DNA of 64,000 nucleotides from Eukaryota sp. TZLM1-RC (GCA_040285825.1 JAUPSS010000005.1:1550001-1614000), one strand, 5' to 3'. Positions 32,581 to 43,283 are shown, numbered from the stretch's first letter. The notes: a model not told the origin generated them from the letters alone. Numbers and translations: made by a program.

Positions 32581-35500
32581 CTGCCCTTTCTTCTTTTCGA
32601 GCGTCGAGGCCTGATAGGAGTTGGATTAACATTATTGTTAATATTATCAGAACGACGTTTACGGCGTGAAGGACGAGAGCGAGTATTAGAAACAGACTTG
32701 GAGAATTCTTTATAGGCAGAGGTGTTTTGAACAGTCGAAACCAGCTCAGTGGTGATATGATTGCCAGGCCATTGGACTTGACAGTAATCACCATCCTGAC
32801 TGAGGACTTTCTGGATCACGTGCTCTTCTGCATCGCCAGCAGCAACCCAGGAGTGAAATTCATCATCTACTGGTAAACTGGAATGCCATGGTTGGAGGTG
32901 CTTCACACTGGCTTTAACAACCATACCAGTACACAGATTCTTGATGTCAGCTGTGGAGGTAGAGGGTGTGTCAATAACTAAGAATGGTCCTTTGTAGTTA
33001 CCATGTAACTTAGCAGTGGAAGACGAAGCTCGTTTGACCAATTGGCCAGGAAAAAAGGGGTTGGCTTCGATTTGGGAATCACGAGGAGGAGCCTTGGAAG
33101 CTTGACGGAGCTCTGCTTCCTCCTGTTTCTTCTTCAATCTAGCAAATTTAGATTGAATGTCGTTGATATATGTTGACTCAGACGTTGAGCTTTCGAGGGT
33201 CTCTATGATTTTGCCGGGGTCAGCTCTGGGGCTAAAATCTGAACCAAACATGAGCTCGTATGGAGAGTAACCTGTAATCGAACTCTTGGATGAGTTGATT
33301 AACAATTGTACATAGGGTATGTACTCTGACCATGCATCGTAGGCGTTAAAATCTACGAGCAGCTTCCTCAAATTCTGCAAAATGTCATGGTGACGGCGTT
33401 CGACTAAACCGTTGGACTGAGAGAAGTGAGGGACGGACTTTGAGACCTCTATACCCAAAAACTCACATAGAGCGTCGAAGACAGCTTTTGAGAACTCAGG
33501 ACCGTTGTCACTATGGACTATGAACGGGATCCCAAATATCGCACATACCTTCCATATGAGAGCGTCGGCAGTAAGGTTGGCGTTGAGTTCTTTGAGAGGG
33601 ACTATGATAGTGAACCTCGTGAAGCTATCCACAAATACAAGAATGTATCTGTGGCCGTCTTGATCTTCTGGAAGAGGACCAATGACGTCGACGTTAACTC
33701 TTGCGAATGGTCTGTCAGCCCACAAGGAACCAGTTGTAGGGACATGCAGTTTGGGGACTGCTGCTGTCTTCTGACAGGAGGGGCATTCTTGGACGTGCTT
33801 GGTCATGTCTGAAAGCATGTTAGGCCACCAGTAGTCGCTGTTCTTAAGTCTGAGGAGACTTTCTGCCTTACTGGGGTGGCCACCTTGCGGGAGTCCATGT
33901 AGAAGGTTAAGCGTATCCTTAACCAGTGATTGAGGAATCACGATCTTGTGCTCTGGAGTCAGATAAAGATCTAGACGACTATCCAAAGTACAGTTGTTAA
34001 ACGAGGTGTCCTGGTTAGCGAGGGCTCGCTTTTGTTCGGACCTGATTTTGCAGAGCCATGGCTCGAAGAGTGGAAGGTCATTGGAGCATTTATCTTGGAG
34101 GATAAGCACCTTCTCGAATGTATGGAGATCTTCAACGAAGCATCTCTCTGACTCCGTTTCATCAATCCTATTTGTGTAGTAGATAGGGTGAAACTCTTGG
34201 TCGTTGGAATGAACCAGATGGTTGATGGTATGATTGTCTTGGGGCGGTACTATCCTAGATAGCATGTCTGCCCAATGGTTTTCTTCCCCTTTTGTATGAA
34301 CGATGTCGAATAGGAACTCAGAAAAGATGGGAAGCCACCTTCTGACTATTCTGTTTTTGTTCGGAGCGGTAAGCATGTAAGTAAGGTTTTGGTGATCTGT
34401 AAAAATGATCAGGCGCCTTCCTTTGAGGTAGTTCTCGAAGCCACTTTCGGTAAGCATGAGAAGGATAGCGTAAAGCTCTTTCTGTACTGTGGGACAGTTC
34501 TGCTGGGAGTTAGTCAACAATCTGCTGAAGAAGCTGATTGGTCTGCATTTCCTATTGAGTAAGGAAGTACCAGGGTCTTTAGTGGGTTCTATTTGTTCCC
34601 AAATCACGCCGCCAACTGCTATATCAGAGGCATCGCATCTAATTAGTACTTGGTTATCCACCGGAGGTAAGTTTAGAGGCATATGCTCCGCGATCAGGCG
34701 TTTGATTTCGGCTAAATGGTAGTCGTGAGTGTCTTTCCACTGCAGGCGACGTGGTTTGCCGTGTGTTAATTTGATGATCGGGGCAACATGCTTGGTTACC
34801 TGGGGAAGCCATTCCCTAATGAAGTTGACTGAGCCGATAAGGCTACGGGCGTCTTTCACAGTCTTAGGTCTGGGAAGATTCAGTAAAGACTCTGTGCGTG
34901 TAGGATCAATGGTCCTGGTTTTGTGTTGGAATCTGCTACCAAGGATCTTTATTGGGTGTCTAGAGGACACAAAATGGCACTTGGGCAGTCCAAGGCTAAC
35001 TCTACGGGTTCGAGCTTTCTCGAGGACACGTCTTAGGCGTCCGAGGAACTCGTTGAAGGTTCTACCTACTATAATGATGTCATCTATATAGATGAATACA
35101 CCGTCTCCGGAGAAGATGTCTGCCATAACGTTCTGGAAAACTGCAGGAACGTTCTTGAGGCCGAAAGCAGCACGTTTAAACATGATACTTTTGCCAGGGA
35201 TGCTTAAGGCAGTTTTCTCCCAGTCGTTTTCTGCAATGTTTAGTTGCCAAAAGGCTTTGGGGAGGTCAAGAATACCGATGAAATTGGCTTCCGAAAGGAA
35301 GACTAGCACATCGGATATTCTGGGGAGATTAGATTCAACGGGAATAGTGTTGGCGTTTACTCCGTCCTTGCCGCTGTAATCACCAGTAAGGCGAGGCTTA
35401 CGATGATCAGGGTATACCACAAGACATACTGGAGAGCTGAACTCATGGTTCGATGGTACAGCAAATCCAGACTCGACGAGTTCATCGAAGATCTGTTCGG

Positions 35501-38500
35501 CGACTTTCTGCTTCTCGGGGTTTAACCTACGAGGGGGTCGTCTGACTCCAATACTTTCATCATGAAAGTTGATCTCCATTGGAGGACAGTCAATCCCATC
35601 AGCATGCGGCTTAAGGGTGAATGTCTCTTCGAACTCTTTCAAGGTTAGAAGTAAGGTCTTCTTGTCGTTACCACAGTCGAGGTTAATAGTACAACCAGAA
35701 GACTGTATGTGCTCCAACCAACGTCTGGGGACGTTGACGACATCTGAGACTTGGGAGATTCGATGGTCGAATTCAGCCTCAGGCAGAAGTAATGTACGAT
35801 GTTCCTCATCCATCTTGATGAAGAGGCCTTCATCGTTCAATAAGCCTAGGTGATGCAACAGGTCTCTACCAATTAGTAACATATTGTTGCCGGGAATGAT
35901 GGCCAAGCTATGTTTCACATGAACTAATTGGGTTACACTACCGAGTCTGAAGCTCAGTGTGCCTTCTGCTGATCCCAAAGACATCGACATGATGTTGTTT
36001 GCAGACTTAAAGTTTATGCAATGGTTAGTCTTTACCATGTTGCATCTCTCTGCTAAATCAACAGTGATGACTGATATCGAAGCTCCAGAGTCGATGATCC
36101 CTTCTATTTCGCAGTTATTTATTGAAAATTTCAATTTTAAATTTTTGCGTGCGACATCTGAGGTTTGAACCATGAAGATATCGCTGTGGGACTCTGAGTC
36201 TGGGTTCGAGTCGAACTCATGATTGAAACAGGGTTTATTTGGTGTTTCTATCGATGTAGCTGTTTTAAAATTCCGGGTAGTCAAAGGATTAGTTAAACAC
36301 TTAATCCACTGGTTGGAGACTGAGGTTTGTTTTATGTTTGGTGTTTTACGTGCTGGAGAGCTGTCTTGCTCTATAGTAAACAAGGAACATTTGTTTGAAC
36401 GTTGCTTTGATGTATTACCTGTTGGAGAGCTATCTTGCTCTATAGTAAACATTGAATATTTATGGGAACGTTTATTACTACTAGAAGGGCCCTTGCCTCT
36501 TCCTCTACGTCTACCTCTGCCTCTACTACTACTACTACTACCCCTAGCCAAATATGCTCGAACGGCATCTGGGTTGGCATCTCGCCATTGCTTGGATCGC
36601 TGGCAATCAGGGTCGGGACATTCGTTAATAGAGTGGCCTGGAATACCACAGAATCTACAGAGACCAGCTTTATCTCTTTCTTTCTTAATTTGCGACTTGC
36701 TCCTTTTGGTAAGTTGAGCAGGGGCGACGCTGGAACCCGCAGGCTTAAATTTGCCTATTCTTTTCTTGTCCTTTGGGTTTGCTCTAACATAGTGACCCAT
36801 ATGTTGTTGATAGCTGTCACTGATGTTGGCCCTTTGCTCGTCATAGGATCTTGCTGAACACCAACTCATGTATTCAGCAGCAAGGATGTCGACAAATTGT
36901 TGTAAAGTATGGTGTTGCCAAACATTGGGTGTGGACCATACTGTTCTCAGGTTGTCACTGATGGCCTGAATACCAACAGAATCGATCATATGGGTTGCAA
37001 TTTCCCAGTTTTGAATGCGCTGTAGGAAATGTTGACCATACAAGGCACGGTCGCTTGCCCTGACGTGAGAAATGGCGGTACTTCGTGAAACTGTTCTCAT
37101 TAGCCTCACAGTGAAGTCGCCCCAGCGATTCCTAAAGTCCTGAATATTCCAATTCATCTGAACTCTATATAACTGATTCCTCGCCGTTTCTAAAGTACTA
37201 TACTGGCTGAGTTGTAAAATTGATTCCCATATTTGCTCCTCATTAATGTTGTCGATAGCTGAGATACAATAAGACATAGACGAAAACCTGCCTTGAGCTC
37301 TCAGAGCGGCCAAGCACTCTGGAGCAACACAGGAGGCAATCCTACGAGGGTCGACTTGAGCAGCAGCTCTGAATCGGTCCCACTCGTGGAGGGGGTTACC
37401 ATATCTCTGATCGAGAGGGAGGTTCCGGTTTTCTCTGCTTATGGATTGAGGAGTGGCAGAAGGACGAGAACGTTCCTCAAGTTGCCTTCTTAATTCAGAC
37501 ACTTCTCTTGCTAGTCTGACTTGAGTAGGATCAGATTCATTGATGTCTCTCTCTTCAATGGTCCTCTCAGTCCTAGCATACAGAATAAATCTGTCGATGA
37601 ATTTCAAGATCCTTACTGGGTCAGAGATATCGTTGGCTTCCAGGGTGGGTATTCTAGGACGACCACCTCTTTGTCTATCTCTATCTCTATCTTGTGAACT
37701 CGGTATAGCTTCCATCAGTAGAGTGTTGGAATACTGGGGAGCTATGGGAGTGTTAGAAGGAGTTACTCCTAGGAGCCTAGGGTCCTGAGGAACCTGGAAA
37801 GGAGTTGATGGATCCTGAGGTTGGACAACTACAGGTTGTTGCACTGTCTCCACAGTGTCAGTAGTCGCCATCGGCTCATCTTGTTGTTGGTCATCTTGAG
37901 GCTCAATGCTCAAAGATGAGAAAACAGTGTCTGTCTCCACTGGGTCAGGCTCAGAAGTTCTCAACTCTACTGGGTCATGATCACTCGGATAGTAACTTTG
38001 CACATTACCATCGATATTAACCCACAGAAGAGAACTAGAATTGGTGACACCAATGTTCTCCTGTACATTCATCAGGGCATCCCTTAGTGGCCTATTCCTT
38101 CTATGCTCCGGACCAAAATATGACGCGCAATGGTCTGGTCTGCGGTCTTGAAGGTACAATCTTTGGTAGTTCGTAGTGTAAGTGTACCACCATCCAGTCC
38201 TGAAGTCTCTATTGATATAAATATCAAGAGAGGCATTGTATCCAGGGCTAAACCTGGGGAAAGGACATGGGTTACATCGGTTGAGGAAGAGATTCAGCTC
38301 ATTACCAGCGAAGATCCTCTGTACACCTTTACGAGGAGTTCTGAACCCTCCAACAGTATCCCGTTGAGGATAATTTGGAGGAGGGTCACAACGAACCGTA
38401 AGATTGTCTACTTCCTCCGTTGGGAAGTAGGGGCCTATTCTTCTGCGTATCCTAAAGCCGTGATCATTAACCACTTCTGGACCCCAAAATGGGGGTAAAG

Positions 38501-38756
38501 CAGCAATGAGTTCGTTGGGAGGAATCGATGCAGGATCTCCTTGCATTAACTCAATACCAGCATTGAGAACTAAAGTTTGAGCTTCAGTCCTCTGCTGAGT
38601 AGAGATGAAAGGAGAATCTGATTTCTGGGGCTGGCTTGGGGCTTGATAGGTGTTAGGCTGTGCAGCGCTAAGCACCTGCCAAGCAGCAGGAACAGAAGAA
38701 ACAACGTGACCTTGCTGAGGAGTCTGGCCAGAGGTTGGGGGAATATGAATTGCTCT
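32565..38756 (-). CDS. Ty3/gypsy Gag-Pol, downstream part of the UGA-interrupted frame
   Basis: The frame continues that of 38757-39749 after one TGA. Counted from 38675 the protein is 2036 residues: a capsid-like region, zinc knuckle CRFCGIPGHSINEC (near 670), a Ser/Arg-rich basic stretch, aspartic protease IDSGASISVI (near 858), RT with FIYIDDIII (near 1195), RNase H (RCDAS, FTDHQNLTY), integrase with HHCC finger (HPSKAESLL...CPSCQK, near 1610) and DDE residues (VDVIGPL, HSDNGPEF, ERRHHD). Near 1955 a segment, VIQKVLSQDGDYCQVQWPG, looks like a weak chromodomain, as in chromoviruses. The stop lies inside the 3' LTR. All catalytic motifs are intact. Expression would need readthrough of the TGA or internal initiation; no ATG stands near the start of this part. 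Confidence 0.95.
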   Translation of the reverse strand, partial: RAIHIPPTSGQTPQQGHVVSSVPAAWQVLSAAQPNTYQAPSQPQKSDSPFISTQQRTEAQTLVLNAGIELMQGDPASIPPNELIAALPPFWGPEVVNDHGFRIRRRIGPYFPTEEVDNLTVRCDPPPNYPQRDTVGGFRTPRKGVQRIFAGNELNLFLNRCNPCPFPRFSPGYNASLDIYINRDFRTGWWYTYTTNYQRLYLQDRRPDHCASYFGPEHRRNRPLRDALMNVQENIGVTNSSSLLWVNIDGNVQSYYPSDHDPVELRTSEPDPVETDTVFSSLSIEPQDDQQQDEPMATTDTVETVQQPVVVQPQDPSTPFQVPQDPRLLGVTPSNTPIAPQYSNTLLMEAIPSSQDRDRDRQRGGRPRIPTLEANDISDPVRILKFIDRFILYARTERTIEERDINESDPTQVRLAREVSELRRQLEERSRPSATPQSISRENRNLPLDQRYGNPLHEWDRFRAAAQVDPRRIASCVAPECLAALRAQGRFSSMSYCISAIDNINEEQIWESILQLSQYSTLETARNQLYRVQMNWNIQDFRNRWGDFTVRLMRTVSRSTAISHVRASDRALYGQHFLQRIQNWEIATHMIDSVGIQAISDNLRTVWSTPNVWQHHTLQQFVDILAAEYMSWCSARSYDEQRANISDSYQQHMGHYVRANPKDKKRIGKFKPAGSSVAPAQLTKRSKSQIKKERDKAGLCRFCGIPGHSINECPDPDCQRSKQWRDANPDAVRAYLARGSSSSSRGRGRRRGRGKGPSSSNKRSHKYSMFTIEQDSSPTGNTSKQRSNKCSLFTIEQDSSPARKTPNIKQTSVSNQWIKCLTNPLTTRNFKTATSIETPNKPCFNHEFDSNPDSESHSDIFMVQTSDVARKNLKLKFSINNCEIEGIIDSGASISVITVDLAERCNMVKTNHCINFKSANNIMSMSLGSAEGTLSFRLGSVTQLVHVKHSLAIIPGNNMLLIGRDLLHHLGLLNDEGLFIKMDEEHRTLLLPEAEFDHRISQVSDVVNVPRRWLEHIQSSGCTINLDCGNDKKTLLLTLKEFEETFTLKPHADGIDCPPMEINFHDESIGVRRPPRRLNPEKQKVAEQIFDELVESGFAVPSNHEFSSPVCLVVYPDHRKPRLTGDYSGKDGVNANTIPVESNLPRISDVLVFLSEANFIGILDLPKAFWQLNIAENDWEKTALSIPGKSIMFKRAAFGLKNVPAVFQNVMADIFSGDGVFIYIDDIIIVGRTFNEFLGRLRRVLEKARTRRVSLGLPKCHFVSSRHPIKILGSRFQHKTRTIDPTRTESLLNLPRPKTVKDARSLIGSVNFIREWLPQVTKHVAPIIKLTHGKPRRLQWKDTHDYHLAEIKRLIAEHMPLNLPPVDNQVLIRCDASDIAVGGVIWEQIEPTKDPGTSLLNRKCRPISFFSRLLTNSQQNCPTVQKELYAILLMLTESGFENYLKGRRLIIFTDHQNLTYMLTAPNKNRIVRRWLPIFSEFLFDIVHTKGEENHWADMLSRIVPPQDNHTINHLVHSNDQEFHPIYYTNRIDETESERCFVEDLHTFEKVLILQDKCSNDLPLFEPWLCKIRSEQKRALANQDTSFNNCTLDSRLDLYLTPEHKIVIPQSLVKDTLNLLHGLPQGGHPSKAESLLRLKNSDYWWPNMLSDMTKHVQECPSCQKTAAVPKLHVPTTGSLWADRPFARVNVDVIGPLPEDQDGHRYILVFVDSFTRFTIIVPLKELNANLTADALIWKVCAIFGIPFIVHSDNGPEFSKAVFDALCEFLGIEVSKSVPHFSQSNGLVERRHHDILQNLRKLLVDFNAYDAWSEYIPYVQLLINSSKSSITGYSPYELMFGSDFSPRADPGKIIETLESSTSESTYINDIQSKFARLKKKQEEAELRQASKAPPRDSQIEANPFFPGQLVKRASSSTAKLHGNYKGPFLVIDTPSTSTADIKNLCTGMVVKASVKHLQPWHSSLPVDDEFHSWVAAGDAEEHVIQKVLSQDGDYCQVQWPGNHITTELVSTVQNTSAYKEFSKSVSNTRSRPSRRKRRSDNINNNVNPTPIRPRRSKRRKGSVSLG

Positions 38757-39749
38757 TCAAGTAGGAACTCCCGAAGGAGGAACAGATGGAGTTGAATGGA
38801 CTTCTGTAGGAGCTACCGTAGTAGGAGCAGAAGTATTAGGGGGACCTGCTACAGGAACTTCTCGAGAAGGAGTAGTAGGATTAGAGTTACCAGCAGGGAC
38901 TGCAGGAGGAGCTGGTTGTTGCGGAGGGCTGCTTTCCATAGGAACTTCCCTAGAAGGAATGGAAGGAGCTTGTTGTCCTTCCCCAGGAGCTTCCGTAGAA
39001 GAAGTAGAAGGAACTTGCTGTCCTTCCCCAAGAGCTTCCGTAGAAGAAGTGGAAGGAACTTGTTGTCCTTCCCCAGGAGCTTCCGTAGAAGAAGTGGAAG
39101 GAACTTGTTGTCCTTCCCCAAGAGCTTCCGTAGAAGAAGTGGAAGGAGCAACAGGAGCGCAAACAATAGGTGAAGAGGGAGGCACTACCCTCTTGAGCTT
39201 CAACAGCTCAGATATCTTGTTGCTGGCTGAGTCAGTGTCAGTCTGGTTGATGATATACTTCAGATATTCATCTAAAGTACTGAACTGTTCAGGACCTAAA
39301 AGGGAATCTTCAACCTCTCCTTCAGAACCAGGGGGAGGAGAAAGAGGTACAAAGTTTTCCACATTAGAGGGAGGAACAGGAAGACTGATAGGAACCACAG
39401 GAGCATCCGTAGATGGAGTGGGACCTTGACCCGGAGGTAGAGAGGAAGTATCACTTCTCTCGCCACCAGAGGGTTGTTCTGTTCCCAACTGAGGAGTTTG
39501 GGAGGAAGAACTTGAAACATTGGGTTGTGTAACAGGATCTCCGGAGGGAGGAGTTAACACAGGAGGAGGAGAAGCATTGCTTCCCTCGGACCCAGTTGAC
39601 AAGGGTTGTTCTGGTCCCGACTGAGGAGTTCGGGAAGAAGAACTCGAAGGGTGAGACGTAGGAGGATCAGTCCTAACAGTCTCGGAGTTGTCATTGGAAC
39701 CACCCAAAGGTGATCCAATACGTATTGATGATCTGTGGGGGTTAGACAT
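38757..39749 (-). CDS. gypsy N-terminal Ser/Pro-rich Gag extension
   Basis: 330 residues from the ATG at 39749, which lies inside the 5' LTR, to a TGA at 38757-38759. It is rich in Ser, Pro, Thr and Gln and lacks a capsid fold that I can recognise. Near its C-terminal half are four tandem 15-residue repeats (STSSTEAPGEGQQVP with a Pro/Leu alternation), encoded by 45-bp repeats at about 38961-39146. The next frame is in the same phase, so this is the N-terminal part of one Gag-Pol frame broken by a single UGA. Whether the UGA is programmed or a mutation in this copy cannot be told from one copy. Confidence 0.9.
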   Translation of the reverse strand: MSNPHRSSIRIGSPLGGSNDNSETVRTDPPTSHPSSSSSRTPQSGPEQPLSTGSEGSNASPPPVLTPPSGDPVTQPNVSSSSSQTPQLGTEQPSGGERSDTSSLPPGQGPTPSTDAPVVPISLPVPPSNVENFVPLSPPPGSEGEVEDSLLGPEQFSTLDEYLKYIINQTDTDSASNKISELLKLKRVVPPSSPIVCAPVAPSTSSTEALGEGQQVPSTSSTEAPGEGQQVPSTSSTEALGEGQQVPSTSSTEAPGEGQQAPSIPSREVPMESSPPQQPAPPAVPAGNSNPTTPSREVPVAGPPNTSAPTTVAPTEVHSTPSVPPSGVPT

Positions 39750-39880
39750 TGAGTATACCTTAAATGTAATTTATTACAAGGGAATGAGGATTTCCCTTAA
39801 CTTAAGCGCATGGGCGCAATAATACAATAACTATTAATAAACTATAAATAAACTATTATAAATATTATCCAAGGCTAACA
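39726..39880 (-). repeat. 5' LTR of the gypsy element
   Basis: 155 bp, identical to 32426-32580. It contains the presumed promoter and the first eight codons of the coding frame. No usual tRNA-complementary primer site (starting TGG) is obvious directly after it. Confidence 0.95.
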
Positions 39881-39884
39881 GTAA

Positions 39885-40993
39885 AATGAAAGTTAAATCC
39901 TTCTTCCCTAAATTCATGGTAGTTGGGGAACAAGAGTTACAGTATTGATTTTTTGAAGTCTTTCTGTTTCTCTTTATGGGTATTTCAGTTTGAATAAAAC
40001 TTGTTAAGGCATAGTTTATTTTGGCATTGTTGTGAAACTTTTCAAATAAGGCGTCAAAGGTGAGGTAACGTGATTTTTCAGGCGACGTTGTGGTAACGGT
40101 GACGTCACGTGAAACTCTACTTCTACCCTTTGGGTACGTCGCTGCATTGACAAAATCTTGGTCCTGAATAGAACGGTCCTGTCTCCAAAAACAAGTCAAA
40201 CACTGTGCCTCAATGGTCAGGTCACGCATTTTATTATTTTCTTTTATTTTGGGCAAGTTACAATATTGAATTTTACTCACTTCATCATCTGTTTGTCACC
40301 TTTGAATAACACTTACATCTCGATATCTCTGCCAATGGACAAGAACAATTCACAACAAACATTTAATAGTATAATGTGGATTATTGTAATTTCTACAAGT
40401 TAGATCTATATTTAGTTAAATTTAACTAATCTTGACGACGTTCAGTAGTTGTTATCTGTGGTTGTTGCATCCGCTCTTATGGTTCAAGACCCAGAATACA
40501 GGTAGTTGTAGAGCAAACGAGTGTTGAGGGTTGAATTTCACGCCAATTCAGAGTTCTCATTCATCAATACCAAAATTGAATTGAAATAATTTGGCCTCAG
40601 GGAACCCTTGTTACAATCTGAGAACCATGGTTGGATTCCAAAGTATTTAATTTGTAAAGTCAATTAGAGTATATTTAACATTGTTGAACAAATAATAAAT
40701 ATACTTTGAAAATTCTTTAAAGCAAACTTTCATCACCAAAAATGGGTCATAAACGTATCAAAAATGGGTGAAATGTCAAAAATGAATTATAAATTCAGCA
40801 AAAAATGAAGTTAAATTATATATATTTACACGAAATTAAATACAGAGTAATGAAAAAGTAAGAAAAAAAGAAAAATTAAAACAAATTAAATAGAAAAAAT
40901 TGCAAAAAATGTACAACATCATGAAAAAAACAGAGAGATTACAAAAACTTATCGACTAAAAGTAATCTTAAGTAAATTCATATTAACAATCAA
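39885..40993. other. intergenic, right flank of the gypsy insertion
   Basis: Probably the rest of the disrupted hAT element plus spacer. GGTGACGTCAC at about 40096-40108 contains a CRE-type palindrome. A minus frame at 39834-40280 has Cys residues but no recognised domain. 40640-40990 is very AT-rich. Confidence 0.35.
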
Positions 40994-41497
40994 TTAATCA
41001 ATAAGCTCTTCAAGTATTGCATTTTTTATACGTTCTCTTCTATGACTTTCAAGAACATCATTGGTAACATTCAACAGACCACTTTTCTCTCCATTGAACA
41101 CCCTCCTTGTCTTTGGTTGGGAGAGGTCATAATCATGATTGGAAGAATGTATATGTTGTTTCGTTCGAGCATTCAAGACGGTTCCCAGATGGTGAAGAGC
41201 ATTGACAATAGATTTGGCACAATCTTTGGAGTGTTGGTACTTTTCAATGCTGAGTTCAATAGATGAAACAGCGGCAATGACAGGAGAATCAATGGGTAGA
41301 GAGGAAGAGGAAGAAGATGCAAGTGGGCCATTACGAAGACTGTCCATCCATCGATTGTTAGTCTTTATGAGTTCACCGGATGAGATGTCTTTCTGATTTT
41401 TGCTACTGGCCGTATGTTGAAGATAACGTGTGTTGCTGTTACTGCGGGGACGATGTGTAGTAGAAGCGTCGTTGAAGGGACTTGTGACAGAAAGCAT
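40994..41497 (-). CDS. hypothetical protein, 167 residues
   Basis: Starts at the ATG at 41497 (MLSVTSPFNDAST). The first half is Ser/Thr/Asn-rich and polar; the second half is predicted helical, with IELSIEKYQHSKDCAKSIVNALHHLGTVL followed by a basic C-terminal helix (SHRRERIKNAILEELID). No known domain. The open frame extends upstream to 41614 without an ATG, so an upstream exon is possible. Codon use and length support a real gene moderately. Confidence 0.5.
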   Translation of the reverse strand: MLSVTSPFNDASTTHRPRSNSNTRYLQHTASSKNQKDISSGELIKTNNRWMDSLRNGPLASSSSSSLPIDSPVIAAVSSIELSIEKYQHSKDCAKSIVNALHHLGTVLNARTKQHIHSSNHDYDLSQPKTRRVFNGEKSGLLNVTNDVLESHRRERIKNAILEELID

Positions 41498-42582
41498 TTG
41501 GGCAACCTGAAAACAATATTCTAGTTTAAAAGTGTTCCCTTCAATGGTTTGAATATCATGTGATTTCCAAATATTACTCAGGGGGATTGTTTTGATTTTT
41601 AATACCTCAATCAAATGAAATGACCGATTTAAACCACCGATTTAAAATATTACATCAATGTAATATATAAGTTTTCAAAGTAACTGTGGAGGATATTATT
41701 GTGATGTCTTTCAGACTGATGATAAAACATTTTCAGATGTTCATCTTCGTGCTGAAGTGTATGGTGAAAACAGAAGTTTCTAGGATGTTGAAAAGAAATT
41801 ATGGGGAACAATTGTTCAAAAAAAGGTGAAAATGGTATTAAATTCTGATAAAAGGCTAACCTTAACTGTCTTTCCAGCACTTACATACGTTTGTAACACA
41901 ATTAGTTTGAAATTGCTGTATGAATGTAAGTTCAAAATCATGCACAAGTTCAAAGCACACTTTACACCCGTCCCGCAATGAACATCACAATGACTGCCTT
42001 GACAGTGCAGCAATACATGGCCAGGGACCAATTTAAGATTAATATTTTTAGATTTCAAAATTGTTGTAGTTCATGAATTCTGGATTCAATCTTTTGAATA
42101 GAAAATGCTTTAAATTGAAGTTTTCTTTGAATTTGCCTTTTCAATGGTTGAACCAGTTCGCCTCACTTTTTTTTAATTTATTTATTTGCAAAGAGTGTGG
42201 TGCATGAGGAGAGGCTAATGGTAAAAGGGACACATCAAGTCATCATGGAGTAATTTCATTTAAATTTACTCTTTAAAGTACCCAAGATCCAAATTTCCGA
42301 CAGAAATTTGAAAACTTCTGATGTTGCAACAGTGCTCAGTAATTTGTAATGATTGATAGAATGAGTTAGAATAATGGCGTAATCTTCATTAGGTTGTGGA
42401 TGGGTTATTAATAAGAGATTGAGATTACGTGTGTGTCCATCTACACTTCACCATGATATTCAATGTATTTGCAAATTTTACAACACTACTTTTTCCAATT
42501 TGTTCTTTCAACAGTTTCATGAACCAATGATCTCAATCAACAGTGGAAATTTGTGAGATAGTGTGGTTACATTGCCACGTCA
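41498..42582. other. intergenic with a coding-like remnant
   Basis: At about 41686-41990 the plus strand reads CGGYYCDVFQTDDKTFSDVHL, one TAG, then about 60 further open codons, which looks like a decayed exon of an unknown gene. The remainder shows nothing recognisable. Confidence 0.3.
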
Positions 42583-43283
42583 TGGAGATGATTTGTGCTT
42601 AACTTTAAAGGGGCAAGCAGGAGCTACACGACCTTTCTGGTGACATTTGAAACATGTCCCGTTGGTCAGGTTGCGAGATCTATTGAATGAACGAGACTTC
42701 ATCCCAGGTTGACGCACAGAGTCTATTTCAAAAAAACAGTCTTTGAAGATTTGTTCCAAAAAGCTACTCACGTGCAATCAAGTAGTTCATTTTTTGCGAT
42801 ATTTACCAAAGTAAGAAAGTCGAGGAATACTTCGTCCCGAATTCGAGAACTCAGAGATTTCTGCAATCGTACTGGAAGAATACTCTTGGCGAAACTGAGC
42901 AGGAAGGCCACGTCAGGCAATTTCACTCCGGAAGCCCTGCTTTTCGTTTGAAGAAAACGTTCGCAGCTAGCAGGACATACGTTCACGAAGATCGCCCTCA
43001 CGGACGTCAACTTTCAACTCAGCCAGCGCCAAGTTGAATTCCTCGTACAAGGAAAAGGAGGTGGAGAATTTCAAATAATCCAGAAACACCTCATTGGATG
43101 AATCAACACCAGGTTTTGTGAGAACCAATGATTCCAATGAGAAGGGATCAACAAGGTCCTTATCGGTGTAACAGATGAATAAACCTTCCACTGATTCAGG
43201 AACAACAGAACATCATCCAATTCCATCGAAGCAAGAAATGATAGTCCTATGTGTATAAAAACATCTGCAATGAGGGGCATCAA
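42583..43283 (-). pseudogene. LTR-retrotransposon gag relic
   Basis: Overlapping broken minus frames look like a Gag protein: a helical part (SRIRDEVFLDFLTLVNIAKNELL), then a basic stretch and a damaged zinc knuckle, CFKCHQKGRVAPAC, in which Arg stands where His is expected. A GATGCCGTTAGGC motif at 43281 resembles the start of the short repeat at 26612. Confidence 0.45.

Larger units (their letters stand above)
32426..39880 (-). mobile_element. complete Ty3/gypsy LTR retrotransposon, 7455 bp
   Basis: Flanked by identical 155-bp LTRs (TG...CA) and a 4-bp target duplication GTAA (32422-32425, 39881-39884). Identical LTRs mean recent insertion. Domain order gag, protease, RT, RNase H, integrase defines Ty3/gypsy. 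Base composition is richer in G+C than the neighbours. A purine tract at about 32582-32600 precedes the 3' LTR. Confidence 0.97.

Noticed and set aside
9139-38759. UGA reassigned as a sense codon in this organism
   Set aside because: All long genes use TGG for Trp, and TGA ends at least the gene at 54835 and the MULE transposase.
38961-39146. CRISPR-like array
   Set aside because: The 45-bp repeats are directly adjacent, have no spacers and lie in frame within a retroelement protein in a eukaryote.
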